Source of the DNA: an uncultured Ruegeria sp.
GTDB taxonomy: Bacteria; Pseudomonadota; Alphaproteobacteria; Rhodobacterales; Rhodobacteraceae
Assembly: GCF_947500045.1 (NCBI RefSeq)
Contig: NZ_CANMQQ010000010.1
Coordinates: 1-64,000, forward strand
DNA length: 64,000 nt
Reading direction: 5' to 3'
The position numbers were made by a program, and so were the translations under genes. Shown here piece after piece: positions 25,108-33,612 of the stretch. Position 1 is the first letter of the stretch. Each line of letters starts with the position of its first letter. The notes under the pieces are model-generated. The model was not told where the DNA came from. It was given only the letters and a program-made list of their open reading frames with translations, and made no database searches.

Positions 25108-25460
25108 TCATACATCAACTCCCTGCCGCTGTCGCGTTTGGGTGATGGCGGGCAGGCACTCGTCAAAAAGCAGATGGTATTGCGCGCTTCTGGAAGATCC
25201 TTTGATCCATGCGAATGAAATCGCGCGGGTCAAAGAACACCCGTCGATTTCTCTCAGCACAACTTCCCCTCTCTCGGGAATCTCTGATCTCGCATAAAAC
25301 TCAGGGAATAGTGACACGCCCATCTCAATGGAAACCAGTCGGCGAAGGGCGTCGATCAGTCTTTCGACGGCAGCCTGGTCTGTCCGCGGGGACAAGGTAC
25401 CGGTCGTTGTCGTACAGGATCGACTGTGGAGCGGCCCTGAAAAACCTTGCGATACAAATC
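25108..25460 (-). pseudogene. LysR-type regulator, C-terminal remnant with a frameshift
   Basis: The last 80 residues match the end of a LysR effector domain (LVSIEMGVSLFPEFYARSEI; ISFAWIKGSSRSAQYHLLF). Just upstream, in a different frame, the DNA encodes APQSILYDNDRYLVPAD, the natural preceding segment of such proteins. A one-base frameshift near 25388 therefore splits the gene, and its DNA-binding N-terminus is lost altogether. Confidence 0.65.
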
Positions 25461-25510
25461 CACGGAAAAGATCCTCCCGCCCCCCCTCCGTTACGAAAAG
25501 AAGGGCTAAG

Positions 25511-25581
25511 ATGGACGACTTTTACGCCGCCCGCAGCAGGGTCATCCCGCCGATACCGTGGTCGACTTTCTCACCGCCGTT
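25511..25581. repeat. Terminal-repeat remnant of a lost insertion sequence (copy B)
   Basis: A copy of the two-box repeat at 28-73: ATGGACGACTTTTACGCC at 25511-25528 and the identical 23-bp box at 25559-25581, here spaced by 24 bp rather than lying adjacent. The surrounding 25461-26031 contains overlapping open frames in several phases but no protein I recognise, and reads as eroded mobile-element DNA. Confidence 0.5.
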
Positions 25582-26031
25582 CTCAAGACACCGCGTCCTC
25601 GCCAAACCAGACCGTTACGTCACCACGCTGGCGGAGCGCCTCGTTGTTTCCGGCCCAGTTCGTCACACGGTACTTTGCCATCGCAACATTATCCCGCTGC
25701 GACGCATTGAATTTGAAAGGCATCCCAGCATCCCGCAGTCAATTCGAAGGACCAGCTACGCATTGGAAACGATTTGTGCAACACGCTCCCCCATTGAATG
25801 CCTTTTTGCGGATCTTGGTTTTCTCAAGTCAGGTTCACTTGCATCATCGTCGGAAGACCGACAACAACGCAACAGTCCCGCCAAAAAGAGATCAGACATA
25901 TCACTGCTCTGTTTTTGGTGCCGTAAATCAAGCTCTTCGGCGGAAATCAAAGGGGCCTGAGCCTAACAGTGAGTTGCGAAATTCACTGGAGAAGTATAGC
26001 TGTTTTTGCACAAGAAAAAAGGAGACACTAA

Positions 26032-26409
26032 ATGCATACGAACTTTGGTATTGTCAGTTTTGCAGCCATCTCAGTTCTTTTTTCCGGCGGCGCACACGCA
26101 CAAGACAATCGCCATCAGCATCCCGGTCAACACGCGGCGGAAGTAGTTGCCCATGATGAATTCAAGGATCAGCTGCATGAGGCTTATCTGAACTACGAAG
26201 GCGCGCTTGTCGAGCTTTGCCAGCTGTCCGTTATGGCAATGCATGATCACGCATCTACGCATCACGGCAGTGTGCAGGAGTCAACCCATGACGTTAACAT
26301 GGCAATTGCGAACTGCGTGAACTCGCATCTCGGCGACCACAACGACGTTATCCAAGAGATCCACACAGCGATCCATGATGAGCTCCACGCCATTGACGAT
26401 TCGCAATGA
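26032..26409 (+). CDS. Small secreted histidine-rich protein
   Basis: The 125-aa protein has a signal peptide (GIVSFAAISVLFSGGAHAQ). The mature part, about 100 residues, contains some 16 His, clustered as HQHPGQH, HDHASTHH and HLGDHND, plus a Cys pair. It is predicted mostly helical. A strong RBS (AAAGGAG) lies upstream. The composition suggests metal binding in the periplasm, but no family comes to mind and there are no metal-transport neighbours. It lies between remnants of insertion sequences. Confidence 0.5.
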   Translation: MHTNFGIVSFAAISVLFSGGAHAQDNRHQHPGQHAAEVVAHDEFKDQLHEAYLNYEGALVELCQLSVMAMHDHASTHHGSVQESTHDVNMAIANCVNSHLGDHNDVIQEIHTAIHDELHAIDDSQ

Positions 26410-26607
26410 TTGCATCCATGCCTTCTTCGAGGGATGCCGTTGGGAAAGCGGACGGTGTCAACGCCGGGGCAAAGATGTACCAGTTGGCCGGACTAAAAGT
26501 GTGCCATGTGACGACATGAGTAAACTGGTCATAGAACGCACCGGTCAGCATTTAGGGTCAGAAATTATTGATTTCTACCGTTTTGCGACCGTTTTGCACG
26601 GATCGGA

Positions 26608-26964
26608 ATTGACAAAATCAGGAGCAACGCGGCCGGTATCAAGGAATTGAATAAGCTTTTCAAGCGGTTGGCCATACCCACTAGAATCGACACCGTTAGA
26701 TCAAAGTACCTGAACAACATATTCGAGCAGGACCACCGGTTCATCAAGAGGCTTGCGAGGCCAATGCTCGGATTCAAAAACTGCATCTCAGCTGCCACGA
26801 CACTTGCGGAGATCGAAACGGCCAACATAATCCGTAAGTGGAAGTTGGGATTTTCGACAAGTGGATTCCGTAACTTTGCAGAGTTCGCCGAACAACTACA
26901 CCTAATCAGAGCGCTAGCTTTGAACCACCCCAAAGCTAGCGACAGATCCTACATACTCATATGA
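26608..26964 (+). pseudogene. IS6-family transposase, C-terminal fragment
   Basis: From about 26608 the sequence encodes the end of an IS26-like transposase: SNAAGIKELNKLFKRL, then TVRSKYLNNIFEQDHRF followed by IKRLARPMLGFK with the catalytic Glu. The N-terminal two-thirds are missing. The last codon overlaps the start of the MFS gene by 4 bp. 26410-26607 carries no gene I can support. Confidence 0.75.
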
Positions 26965-28244
26965 AACCCACAGAAGCAGTTGAAAACAGAAGCGATGTTC
27001 AGCGGAGGAACTATGCCCTGATTTTTTTGTCAGGAGCATTGGCAGCCATGGGCGGACAACTTGTGAACCCACGGCTCGTCCTGCCCTTTCTATACCTTGC
27101 ACTTGGCGCACCCACTTTCCTGGCTGGATTGCTTTTGCCACTGGTAACGGGTGCGCGCTTGATCGCCGAGATATTTGTCTCGCCGTTCATCAATAAAGCG
27201 ACTCGCGCAAAACTTGCTGTCTATGTGCCTAATTTGATGACTGGGCTTGTTCTGGCTGTCGTCGCGCTATTTGCCACAAATCTACCGGTAACAATGGTCG
27301 TCTTGTTGTTTCTTTTGACAGCGATCACCATGGGTTTTTGCCAGGGGATCACAAGTTTGGGCACGAGCCAGATTTATGGCTTATCCGTGCCCAATACAAA
27401 GCGAAACCGGATGGTATTTGCGCAGGCAACAGTTTCTGGCCTACTTGCAATTGTCGTTGTCTGGGTCACCAAGGATCTGCTGGTTTCCGACCAACCAATT
27501 CAACGCCACATAGTTGTGATGTGGTGTGGAGTACTCGCAATGATTATCGCGGGGATCAGTTTTGTCGGAGTGAAGATATTTGAAGATGAACAGTCGCAAG
27601 CGCCAGAAGAGCGGGCAAAGCCAAAGCCCATTTCCGAGTTAACAACAGGCTTCAAAACAGGTATGGCCCACCCTTGGTTTAGAAAGTTCGTATTTGCGCG
27701 CTTGTTGTTTGTTTCAGTCGAGTTGGCCATGCCTTTTTACACAATCCATGCCGCGACATACCATATAGGAACGAAGAACTCGCTCAGCTATTTTGTTATC
27801 GCCGCTAGCGCAGGGATGGTAGTCGGATCGATTCTATGGGGTAGGTTGAGCGAACGCTGCGGCGTAAAACCTGTAATGTGGATGGGCTGCATGACATCCG
27901 CCCTATCAGCCATCTTGGCATTGGTTTTTGCCTGGAGCGGCCTGGCGCATAACGTTTGGCTGTATGCTTTTGTGATTTTTTTGCTTTCTTTGGGGGGCAA
28001 CGGTGTAGTCTATGGGCGTTATCTCTTTGTTATTGAATGCTCTACGTCTCTCGAGCGCCCCTACTTAGTGGCATTTGGCGACGTCAGTGCTGGGTTGGTA
28101 GGTGTTGCGTTTGCCGCCATTCTGGGTGCGGTGGCTCACCATAGCGACCCGATTGTGCCAATAGCGGTTCTGGTCGTGCTGAACTTAGCTGCGATGCTTT
28201 TTGCCTTCTACTTGCCCGGGTCGGTATCAAAGGAGCATGAATAG
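26961..28244 (+). CDS. Major facilitator superfamily transporter
   Basis: The 427-aa protein has 12 hydrophobic segments in two halves separated by a charged loop near residue 210 (EDEQSQAPEERAKPKPI), the normal MFS layout. A motif-A-like turn is present between segments 8 and 9 (GRLSERCGVKP). No substrate can be assigned. The gene begins inside the end of an IS6 remnant, so it may have lost its original promoter or be read from transposon-borne sequences. It is complete, with no frameshift. Confidence 0.8.
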   Translation: MKPTEAVENRSDVQRRNYALIFLSGALAAMGGQLVNPRLVLPFLYLALGAPTFLAGLLLPLVTGARLIAEIFVSPFINKATRAKLAVYVPNLMTGLVLAVVALFATNLPVTMVVLLFLLTAITMGFCQGITSLGTSQIYGLSVPNTKRNRMVFAQATVSGLLAIVVVWVTKDLLVSDQPIQRHIVVMWCGVLAMIIAGISFVGVKIFEDEQSQAPEERAKPKPISELTTGFKTGMAHPWFRKFVFARLLFVSVELAMPFYTIHAATYHIGTKNSLSYFVIAASAGMVVGSILWGRLSERCGVKPVMWMGCMTSALSAILALVFAWSGLAHNVWLYAFVIFLLSLGGNGVVYGRYLFVIECSTSLERPYLVAFGDVSAGLVGVAFAAILGAVAHHSDPIVPIAVLVVLNLAAMLFAFYLPGSVSKEHE

Positions 28245-28370
28245 CGTTCGTGAAGCCGAAGAATTGGATACGGGTCAAAGGCGGTGTTGTCATGGTTGTG
28301 ATGGAATGGACATCCCCTGACCTCTCATCTGGTAGGTTTTGGAGATGGAAACCATCAGGAGGTTAGCAAA

Positions 28371-28593
28371 ATGGCGGACTTGAAGCTTGTCGGCATAGAT
28401 TTGGCGAAGAATGTGTTTCACACTTCATGGGTGCAGTGCCACAGGAGAAGTGGTTTTTCGCATACAGCTGAGACGCAACAACCTTCTATCTTTGGTTGCT
28501 GAACTGCCAGCGTGCACCATTGCGGGATGTGTCGCAAACTATGAGGTCCAATTGACGAACATGCGTGATCTGACGTTTGTTCCTGTCGAATAG
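28371..28593 (+). pseudogene. IS110-family transposase N-terminal fragment, frameshifted
   Basis: MADLKLVGIDLAKNVFHT begins in one frame and the match continues, after a frameshift near 28420, as LHGCSATGEVVFRIQLRR and LLSLVAELPACTIA. Both parts are typical of IS110 N-termini. The fragment ends after about 65 residues. Confidence 0.7.
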
Positions 28594-28612
28594 ATTTTGA
28601 ACAGGTTTCAAC

Positions 28613-28858
28613 ATGATCTCAATGAAAGGCTGCCATTTCCCCAAGGATGTGGTTTTGTACGCTGTGTACTTCTATCTGCGGTACACGGTGTCATATCGGG
28701 ATTTGGAAGAGATCATGGCTGAGCGCGGTGTTCAGGTTGACCATGCTGCTCTCAACAGTTGGGTTGTAAAATTCTCACCAATGGTCGCCGCCCGAGCGCA
28801 ATCGAAGAAACGTCCAACACAGAAGTCCTGGAAGATGGATGAGACTCTGAGTAATTGA
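28613..28858 (+). pseudogene. IS6-family transposase, N-terminal fragment
   Basis: The 81-residue frame has the IS6 start FPKDVVLYAVYFYLRYTVSY and RDLEEIMAERGVQVDH, through KRPTQKSWKMDET with the first catalytic Asp. It stops just after, where the middle part should begin. It overlaps in homology with the middle fragment at 61869-62219 (KRPTQKSWRMDETYIRV), so they come from related elements. Confidence 0.8.
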
Positions 28859-28914
28859 GCGTCAGCTCTCTTGCCCGGTGCATATTGGCACCGGAACAAC
28901 GATAGTAGAGCAAA

Positions 28915-29061
28915 ATGAAACAGTGTTTTGTTGGACTGGATGTTTCGAAAGCTGAAACGTCGATTTGTATATGTGATGACAATGGAGCTACCGTGCTTGC
29001 GGCGAAGAAAGTGACGGAGCCTGACGTGATCTGTCGGGCGCTGTCACTGTACCCTAATTGA
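28915..29061 (+). pseudogene. IS110-family transposase N-terminal fragment, interrupted by a repeat element
   Basis: MKQCFVGLDVSKAETSICIC is the start of an IS110-type transposase. After 43 residues the frame runs into the sequence GTCACTGTACCCTAA, the same 15 bp that bound the element at 61555-61860, and ends. Confidence 0.7.
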
Positions 29062-29123
29062 TCGGAATCTCGTCTGAAATTCTCCAACGATATCAATAGG
29101 GTTTTGTACCTTTATTCTTCATG
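29043..29123. repeat. Partial copy of the GTCACTGTACCCTAA repeat element
   Basis: The 15-bp end and the following 60 bp (with GTCTGAAATT and TTTTGTACCTTTA) match the left part of the element at 61555-61860. The copy is cut at 29124 by the ISKra4 element. Confidence 0.6.
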
Positions 29124-30583
29124 CTGGGGAGTGGAAAGAAACTGGGGATCAAGCCGCGCGAAGCTGCCCTTCGCCAAGCCTTCCGTCCAAGACCGCTGCT
29201 CTGACCGTTGCCACTCGGTGTGCACCTTGCGGTGACCAGCGCATTCGGCGTTTCTTGCCCATACGAGCATTGGCGACGTCATTAACCAAGCCTTCTGCTC
29301 GAGAAGTCGAGACAGGCTTGCCGTTGCGTCGCCGATGACCATAGTCGACCAATGCCGCGCGATTGTATTGCAGATAGGTTTGCAGCTCCATTGTACGCGA
29401 AACTGCCGAAAACACTGCGTCGTTCGTTCTGCCAAAAGTTTGGCTTCGCACGTGCAGGCCAATTCTGAACAGCTCTTCAATGGCATCAAGCGCACGAGCC
29501 GTTTGGCCATGCCATATGCACCAGCGCAAGTTTTGTACTAGCTTCTTGACCGCGAGACCCTCAGGGTCCTCAAACAAAGAAAACAGGGTTTGGAACGTCG
29601 TTTCCACATGTCTGATGCGTATTGAAATATGCCACCAGTCCAGGATGTGATTGATCTCCGCACCGGTAGCGTCGCGCACCAGCCGTGGCAATGCGGGGTC
29701 ACCATCGGACAAAACCGTAACTGCGGTGCCATCACGCCATCCGGCGGCTTCCAGATTTCTTCGCAAATAATCGCGCGGATTGTCCGCACCGATCACACTC
29801 AGACCAAATCGGCGTTTCTCGCGTCCCTTGCTCTCGATGGAGCCAACAATGAGTTCAAAGTTTCGCCGCTGATATTCCGGTCTCGACCGCACATAAGCGC
29901 TATCCAGAAACATTGTAATATCAGGTGACTTTGGGCGTTGGTCGGTCTCGGAGGCCGCAGAACGTTCGTCGCTCACAAGGTTGTCAGCGGTGGTCGCGAG
30001 TCGATTGCGGATCGTCACATGGTTCTGCTTGGTGCAGGGCGTCAATTCATTCAGAAGCCTCGCAGCTTCCCGAAAACTGTGGCGCGCTCCCAGTTCTGCC
30101 TGCAATCGCCGAAGCTCTGGCGTGGCGTTGTCCGGCAAAAGGCGAGTTAGAGGAGAGTGCGCGACTTTCAACATTGGAAGTCCCGGCGGCTCACACATGC
30201 ATATCCGAACCCGGGGTGCTTCGATGGTTACCCGACCGAAAAGCGTGTCGATCCGGCGTTGGCGGCGATCATGAACCGGCAGATATGTTCCGCAGAATCG
30301 ACAGACACGAGCGATTTCGCTGATCTCTTCGACCTGATCCTGCAGTAACGCACGCTGAATTTCTTTCAGCACCGATTTCGCCTCGGCCAGACACAGTCCA
30401 AGGTCTTCGTTCGACGCATCCACCGTTCGGCGTTCCAGAGTATTAATTTCGTGCGATCGCGTCTCGCCCCAGCTAAATTCGGTCTCTAACTTGATCCTGA
30501 ATTTCATCTCTATGCCTCCTGAAAAAACAGCGAAACTCTAGATCAGAAACTTCCGGTATCCCCACATTCTTTCCACTCCCCAG
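29124..30583 (-). mobile_element. Complete ISKra4-family insertion sequence
   Basis: The 1460-bp element has well-matched terminal inverted repeats: CTGGGGAGTGGAAAGAA at 29124-29140 and its exact reverse complement at 30567-30583, extending with TGGGGAT on both sides. It carries one full transposase gene. I see no target duplication. It is inserted in the partial repeat element at its left. Confidence 0.88.
29149..30507 (-). CDS. ISKra4-family transposase
   Basis: The 452-aa protein has an N-terminal zinc-finger-like segment (VCRFCGTYLPVHDRRQRRID), a HTH region (RHSFREAARLLNEL), and the DDE core with MFLDSAYVRSRPEYQRR, TVLSDGDPALPRLV and HILDWWHISIRI. The C-terminal R-rich block SRAEGLVNDVANARMGKKRR is also family-typical. 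It spans nearly the whole element and appears intact. Confidence 0.88.
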   Translation of the reverse strand: MKFRIKLETEFSWGETRSHEINTLERRTVDASNEDLGLCLAEAKSVLKEIQRALLQDQVEEISEIARVCRFCGTYLPVHDRRQRRIDTLFGRVTIEAPRVRICMCEPPGLPMLKVAHSPLTRLLPDNATPELRRLQAELGARHSFREAARLLNELTPCTKQNHVTIRNRLATTADNLVSDERSAASETDQRPKSPDITMFLDSAYVRSRPEYQRRNFELIVGSIESKGREKRRFGLSVIGADNPRDYLRRNLEAAGWRDGTAVTVLSDGDPALPRLVRDATGAEINHILDWWHISIRIRHVETTFQTLFSLFEDPEGLAVKKLVQNLRWCIWHGQTARALDAIEELFRIGLHVRSQTFGRTNDAVFSAVSRTMELQTYLQYNRAALVDYGHRRRNGKPVSTSRAEGLVNDVANARMGKKRRMRWSPQGAHRVATVRAAVLDGRLGEGQLRAA

Positions 30584-30803
30584 TGACAGACGCTTCGAGC
30601 CCAAAGTGCTGGATGCTGCGCTATGTATGAACGGCCAATTCAAGAGATATTCGACCTTAGCAAAAAACGAATTTTCGCGTTGATGGACCGCTCGACACGC
30701 CCCAAGGCTTCACTGAATCAATCGGTGTAAGTGTGTATGTCACTGCGCCAACACATGTCCCAAGGCACCACAACCGAACTGACTTGAAAATCCAGAACGT
30801 GCA

Positions 30804-31790
30804 TTAGGAATGAATGAATGGCAGGTTCGGCGGCCCAAGCGCTTCTTTTGCAAGTTTTACGCGTGTAAGAAGCTTTGGCAAAGCCGCTTTGATATGCGCA
30901 TCGGATTGTGTGATGACTGTCGGTCCATCACTGGTGGCGAGCGCATTTACAATCTTCAAATGCTCATCGAAAAAGGGTTCGTCTTTGGGCAGTTTCACCT
31001 CGTTGCCAAGAACATAGCGACTTGCAAGATGTACGCAGCGCGATCTGCGTAACGCCTCAATAACCTCTTTGTTCGGGCTATTTTCCACGCAGTGGATGTG
31101 CAAATCCTCTTCCATTTTGTAGAGGTCGCTTGAAGATACGTTTGGGTAGTTTTTTGCAGCGTGCCGCAGATCAGCCAGCATTCCATCGATGTGGTCCGCA
31201 GATAACCTGTCGATTGATGAGGCAAGGGCGTGGGGTTCCAGATAGGTCCTCAACTCGTAAAGAGACGTGATGCGTTCTTCGTTCAGAGCGACGGTCTTCC
31301 AGCGGGACCGCTCATCGCGCAGCGCCAAACCGTTCGCTTGGGCTGTCAGCAGAACTTCGTGCATTATCGTTCGCCCAACCCCATAGTGGGTCGCGGCATC
31401 AGCTTCGCTAAACCCGATTATTCCCCGGATGGCGCAGCGTACAAGATCTGGTTCCACGATTTCATAGAGTTTGTCCGACGGTCTTACTTTGAGGGCGCCA
31501 GTTTCATCCGGCTTCAGGCCTAGCGTTGCGGAGGTGATTGGACGACGATCCAGCTCTGCCCCAACTGGTCCAATCATGAATCCCCGGCCGTTGTATCGAA
31601 CCAGATGGCCTTCTGCATGAAGGGTGGCAAGCGCAGCTTTGATAGGACTGCGGCTGGCCCCAATCAATTCAGCCACGGTGGATTCTACAATGACCCGGCC
31701 CGGGTTCAACATACCATTTTCAATAGATTTTCTAAGAACGGCGAGTGTTTTCACCGTTAGGTTTTCGCTCTTGTTTTCTGAATTCGGCAT
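30804..31790 (-). CDS. GntR-family (FCD) regulator with two winged-helix domains
   Basis: The 328-aa protein is longer than the usual 220-250 aa. Residues 10-75 form one GntR-type winged helix (AELIGASRSPIKAALATLHA, EGHLVRYNGRGFMI). Residues 105-170 form a second, diverged one (EADAATHYGVGRTIMHEVLL, ANGLALRDERSRW). The rest (about 175-315) is an FCD effector domain with the metal/ligand residues D...H (EEDLHIHCVENS) and H (FFDEHLKI). It is divergent from the carbohydrate-type operon starting at 31973 and probably represses it in the absence of a pathway intermediate. The tandem wHTH is uncommon. Confidence 0.88.
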   Translation of the reverse strand: MPNSENKSENLTVKTLAVLRKSIENGMLNPGRVIVESTVAELIGASRSPIKAALATLHAEGHLVRYNGRGFMIGPVGAELDRRPITSATLGLKPDETGALKVRPSDKLYEIVEPDLVRCAIRGIIGFSEADAATHYGVGRTIMHEVLLTAQANGLALRDERSRWKTVALNEERITSLYELRTYLEPHALASSIDRLSADHIDGMLADLRHAAKNYPNVSSSDLYKMEEDLHIHCVENSPNKEVIEALRRSRCVHLASRYVLGNEVKLPKDEPFFDEHLKIVNALATSDGPTVITQSDAHIKAALPKLLTRVKLAKEALGPPNLPFIHS

Positions 31791-31831
31791 CGCGTCAACC
31801 TCGCTCGGGCACAGGGAACGATCTTATGCAT

Positions 31832-31911
31832 ATTGTCTGTTTTTACAATTCCGACACCCCACGAGCAAGAAATGGTCTTTGTTGACAAAGTCCAAAAAAG
31901 CATCGTAATGA
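31832..31911 (+). promoter_or_regulatory. Promoter of the catabolic operon with FCD-GntR operator-like sites
   Basis: TTGACA (31882-31887) and TAATGA (31906-31911) with an 18-bp spacer form a good sigma-70 promoter. TTGTTGACAA (31879-31888) overlaps the -35 box and fits the GntR/FCD operator pattern TNGTNNNACNA. A second inverted repeat, ATTGT-8 bp-ACAAT (31832-31849), lies upstream. A small hairpin (CCCCA/TGGGG, about 31934-31948) is in the leader. Confidence 0.5.
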
Positions 31912-31972
31912 TTGTCGAAGAGACGATTCGAACCCCACTTTTTGGGGGAGTTCAAGGAGCGTGGAAAATAGC

Positions 31973-32308
31973 ATGCCGGATACGGTTTATACCATTGTAT
32001 TCTATGAAGAGATTACCGACCTGCGGGCATTTGAAGCTTACGCCGAACTTGCCGCTCCGGCCGTCATCAATGCAGGCGCACGTTATTTGGCACGGGGTTT
32101 TCCAGTGATGACACGCGAAGCTGGCAAATATGCTCGGGTGACGCTTCTTGAGTGGAAATCGTTGGCAGATGCAGAGGCTCTTTATTCAGACCCGGCCTAT
32201 ATTGCTGCGTTTGAAAATCTTGCGGGAACTGTCAGGCGGGACATCCGCATCGTTTCAGAAGTGAATGCTGACGAATTAGTGGCCCACGCCGGAATTAGCG
32301 CAAAATGA
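31973..32308 (+). CDS. DUF1330-like ferredoxin-fold protein
   Basis: The 111-aa protein shows the pattern of DUF1330 proteins: an initial strand (YTIVFYEEI), a helix (AFEAYAELAAPAVINAGARY), VTLLEWKSLADAEALYSDPAY, and a final segment. These dimeric alpha/beta-barrel proteins are linked to catabolic operons without a defined reaction. It is the first gene of the operon, and the ATG at 31973 is preferred over a GTG at 31961 that nearly touches the AAGGAG box. Confidence 0.7.
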   Translation: MPDTVYTIVFYEEITDLRAFEAYAELAAPAVINAGARYLARGFPVMTREAGKYARVTLLEWKSLADAEALYSDPAYIAAFENLAGTVRRDIRIVSEVNADELVAHAGISAK

Positions 32309-32332
32309 ATACATGGCGGATGGAATAGCACA

Positions 32333-33484
32333 ATGCTGAAAACAATGGGTTTTCCTTCGCGCTACGTTCAGGGACCTGGGGCCTTGGCCGAGGTTGGTGC
32401 GTTCCTCCGCGATCTGAACTTCGAAAGACCGGTCATACTGTGCGATGAAACGGTTCGAACAGAGGTGGTGCCTTCATTGGCGCAGAGCCTTGAAAGTTCC
32501 GGTTTTCCCGTCAGCCTTTTGGATTTTCCTGGCGAAATCAATCAGGATACGCTGGCGTCCTGTCGGGACGATATCGGTCGCCATCGGGCCGACGTGGTTC
32601 TGGGCCTGGGCGGCGGTAAAGCCATAGATGCGGCCAAGGCAGCAGCAGCCCACGAAGGCGTACCGATCGTTGTTGTACCAACAGTCGCGTCCAATGACGC
32701 TCCGACCAGTCGGTTGATCGTGATCAACGATCACGATGCTCGGCCAGTGAAAATCGAGTTTTTGAAACTGAACCCCATGGCCATTTTTGTCGACACGGAC
32801 GTGATCGTCAAAGCGCCGCCTCGGTTCTTTGCAGCTGGAATTGGCGATGCCATCAGCAAAAGCCTAGAGGCGCACCAATGTAACCGGTCCAATGGTCAAA
32901 ACTTTTTTGGCACGCCACCAACGACGACGGCCTTGATGATGTCGGACCAATGTTACGAGGTCATTTTACGGAACGCAGTCGTCGCGTATCAATCGGTTTG
33001 CGATCGGCAGGTTAGTGCAGAAGTCGAAGAACTACTCGAAGCGACTGTTTTGCTGAGCGGTATCGGTTTCGAAAGCGGCGGGTTGTCACTGGCGCATGCC
33101 CTCCTCAGGGGGATTACAGCGGTTCCGACGATCAGCAAAATGCTTCACGGAGAGATGGTCGCATTTGGCGCTCTCATCCAGATGGTCGTCGAAGACCGCT
33201 CACCAACCGAGATCGAGCAGCTTTTGTACGTTCTGATCCAAGTTCAATTGCCGGTCACATTCGAACAGCTTGGCAGCGATGGCACTCTTTCCAACGAAGA
33301 TATTGGCCGGATAGTCGATGCCACATTGGCCCATTCATACGCTAAGAACATGCACCCCCAACTGACCCCGGAAGCACTGTCACATGCGTTGCTGCAGGCC
33401 GATGCTCTGGGGCGAGAGTTCATCTGCGATGTAGGCAAAAAGACGACTACCAAGCCGGGAATCGACGTGCCTTTGAGTCGATGA
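32333..33484 (+). CDS. Iron-containing alcohol dehydrogenase, glycerol dehydrogenase (GldA) type, copy 1
   Basis: The 383-aa protein has the GldA layout: N-terminal FPSRYVQGPGAL, the NAD-binding GLGGGKAIDAAKAAA, and metal-ligand motifs AGIGDAIS (Asp), SLAHALLRG (His) and MLHGEMVAFG (His). Such enzymes oxidise vicinal diols to alpha-hydroxyketones. A paralogue ends the operon at 41009. The actual substrate is not glycerol by necessity; the ABC importer and other genes suggest a larger polyol or sugar-like compound. Confidence 0.85.
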   Translation: MLKTMGFPSRYVQGPGALAEVGAFLRDLNFERPVILCDETVRTEVVPSLAQSLESSGFPVSLLDFPGEINQDTLASCRDDIGRHRADVVLGLGGGKAIDAAKAAAAHEGVPIVVVPTVASNDAPTSRLIVINDHDARPVKIEFLKLNPMAIFVDTDVIVKAPPRFFAAGIGDAISKSLEAHQCNRSNGQNFFGTPPTTTALMMSDQCYEVILRNAVVAYQSVCDRQVSAEVEELLEATVLLSGIGFESGGLSLAHALLRGITAVPTISKMLHGEMVAFGALIQMVVEDRSPTEIEQLLYVLIQVQLPVTFEQLGSDGTLSNEDIGRIVDATLAHSYAKNMHPQLTPEALSHALLQADALGREFICDVGKKTTTKPGIDVPLSR

Positions 33485-33612
33485 GGGAATGGGGTCCGAT
33501 CGAGAGACTTCGAAAAGGAGCAAGATTGATTGCCTGATCGACCCCAAAGCTTGGCAGAAGCCTGAGCGAATTGACGATACGATCTGAGACAACAACCCTA
33601 GGGAGGATAGAA

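Noticed and set aside
25209-26156. A 315-codon frame across the LysR remnant and the histidine-rich gene
   Set aside because: Extreme Ser/Arg/Pro content, no RBS, and overlap with better-supported genes in other frames.
31926-31950. GATTCGAACCCC, resembling a tRNA T-loop on the minus strand
   Set aside because: The flanking bases do not form T, anticodon or acceptor stems and there is no CCA end.
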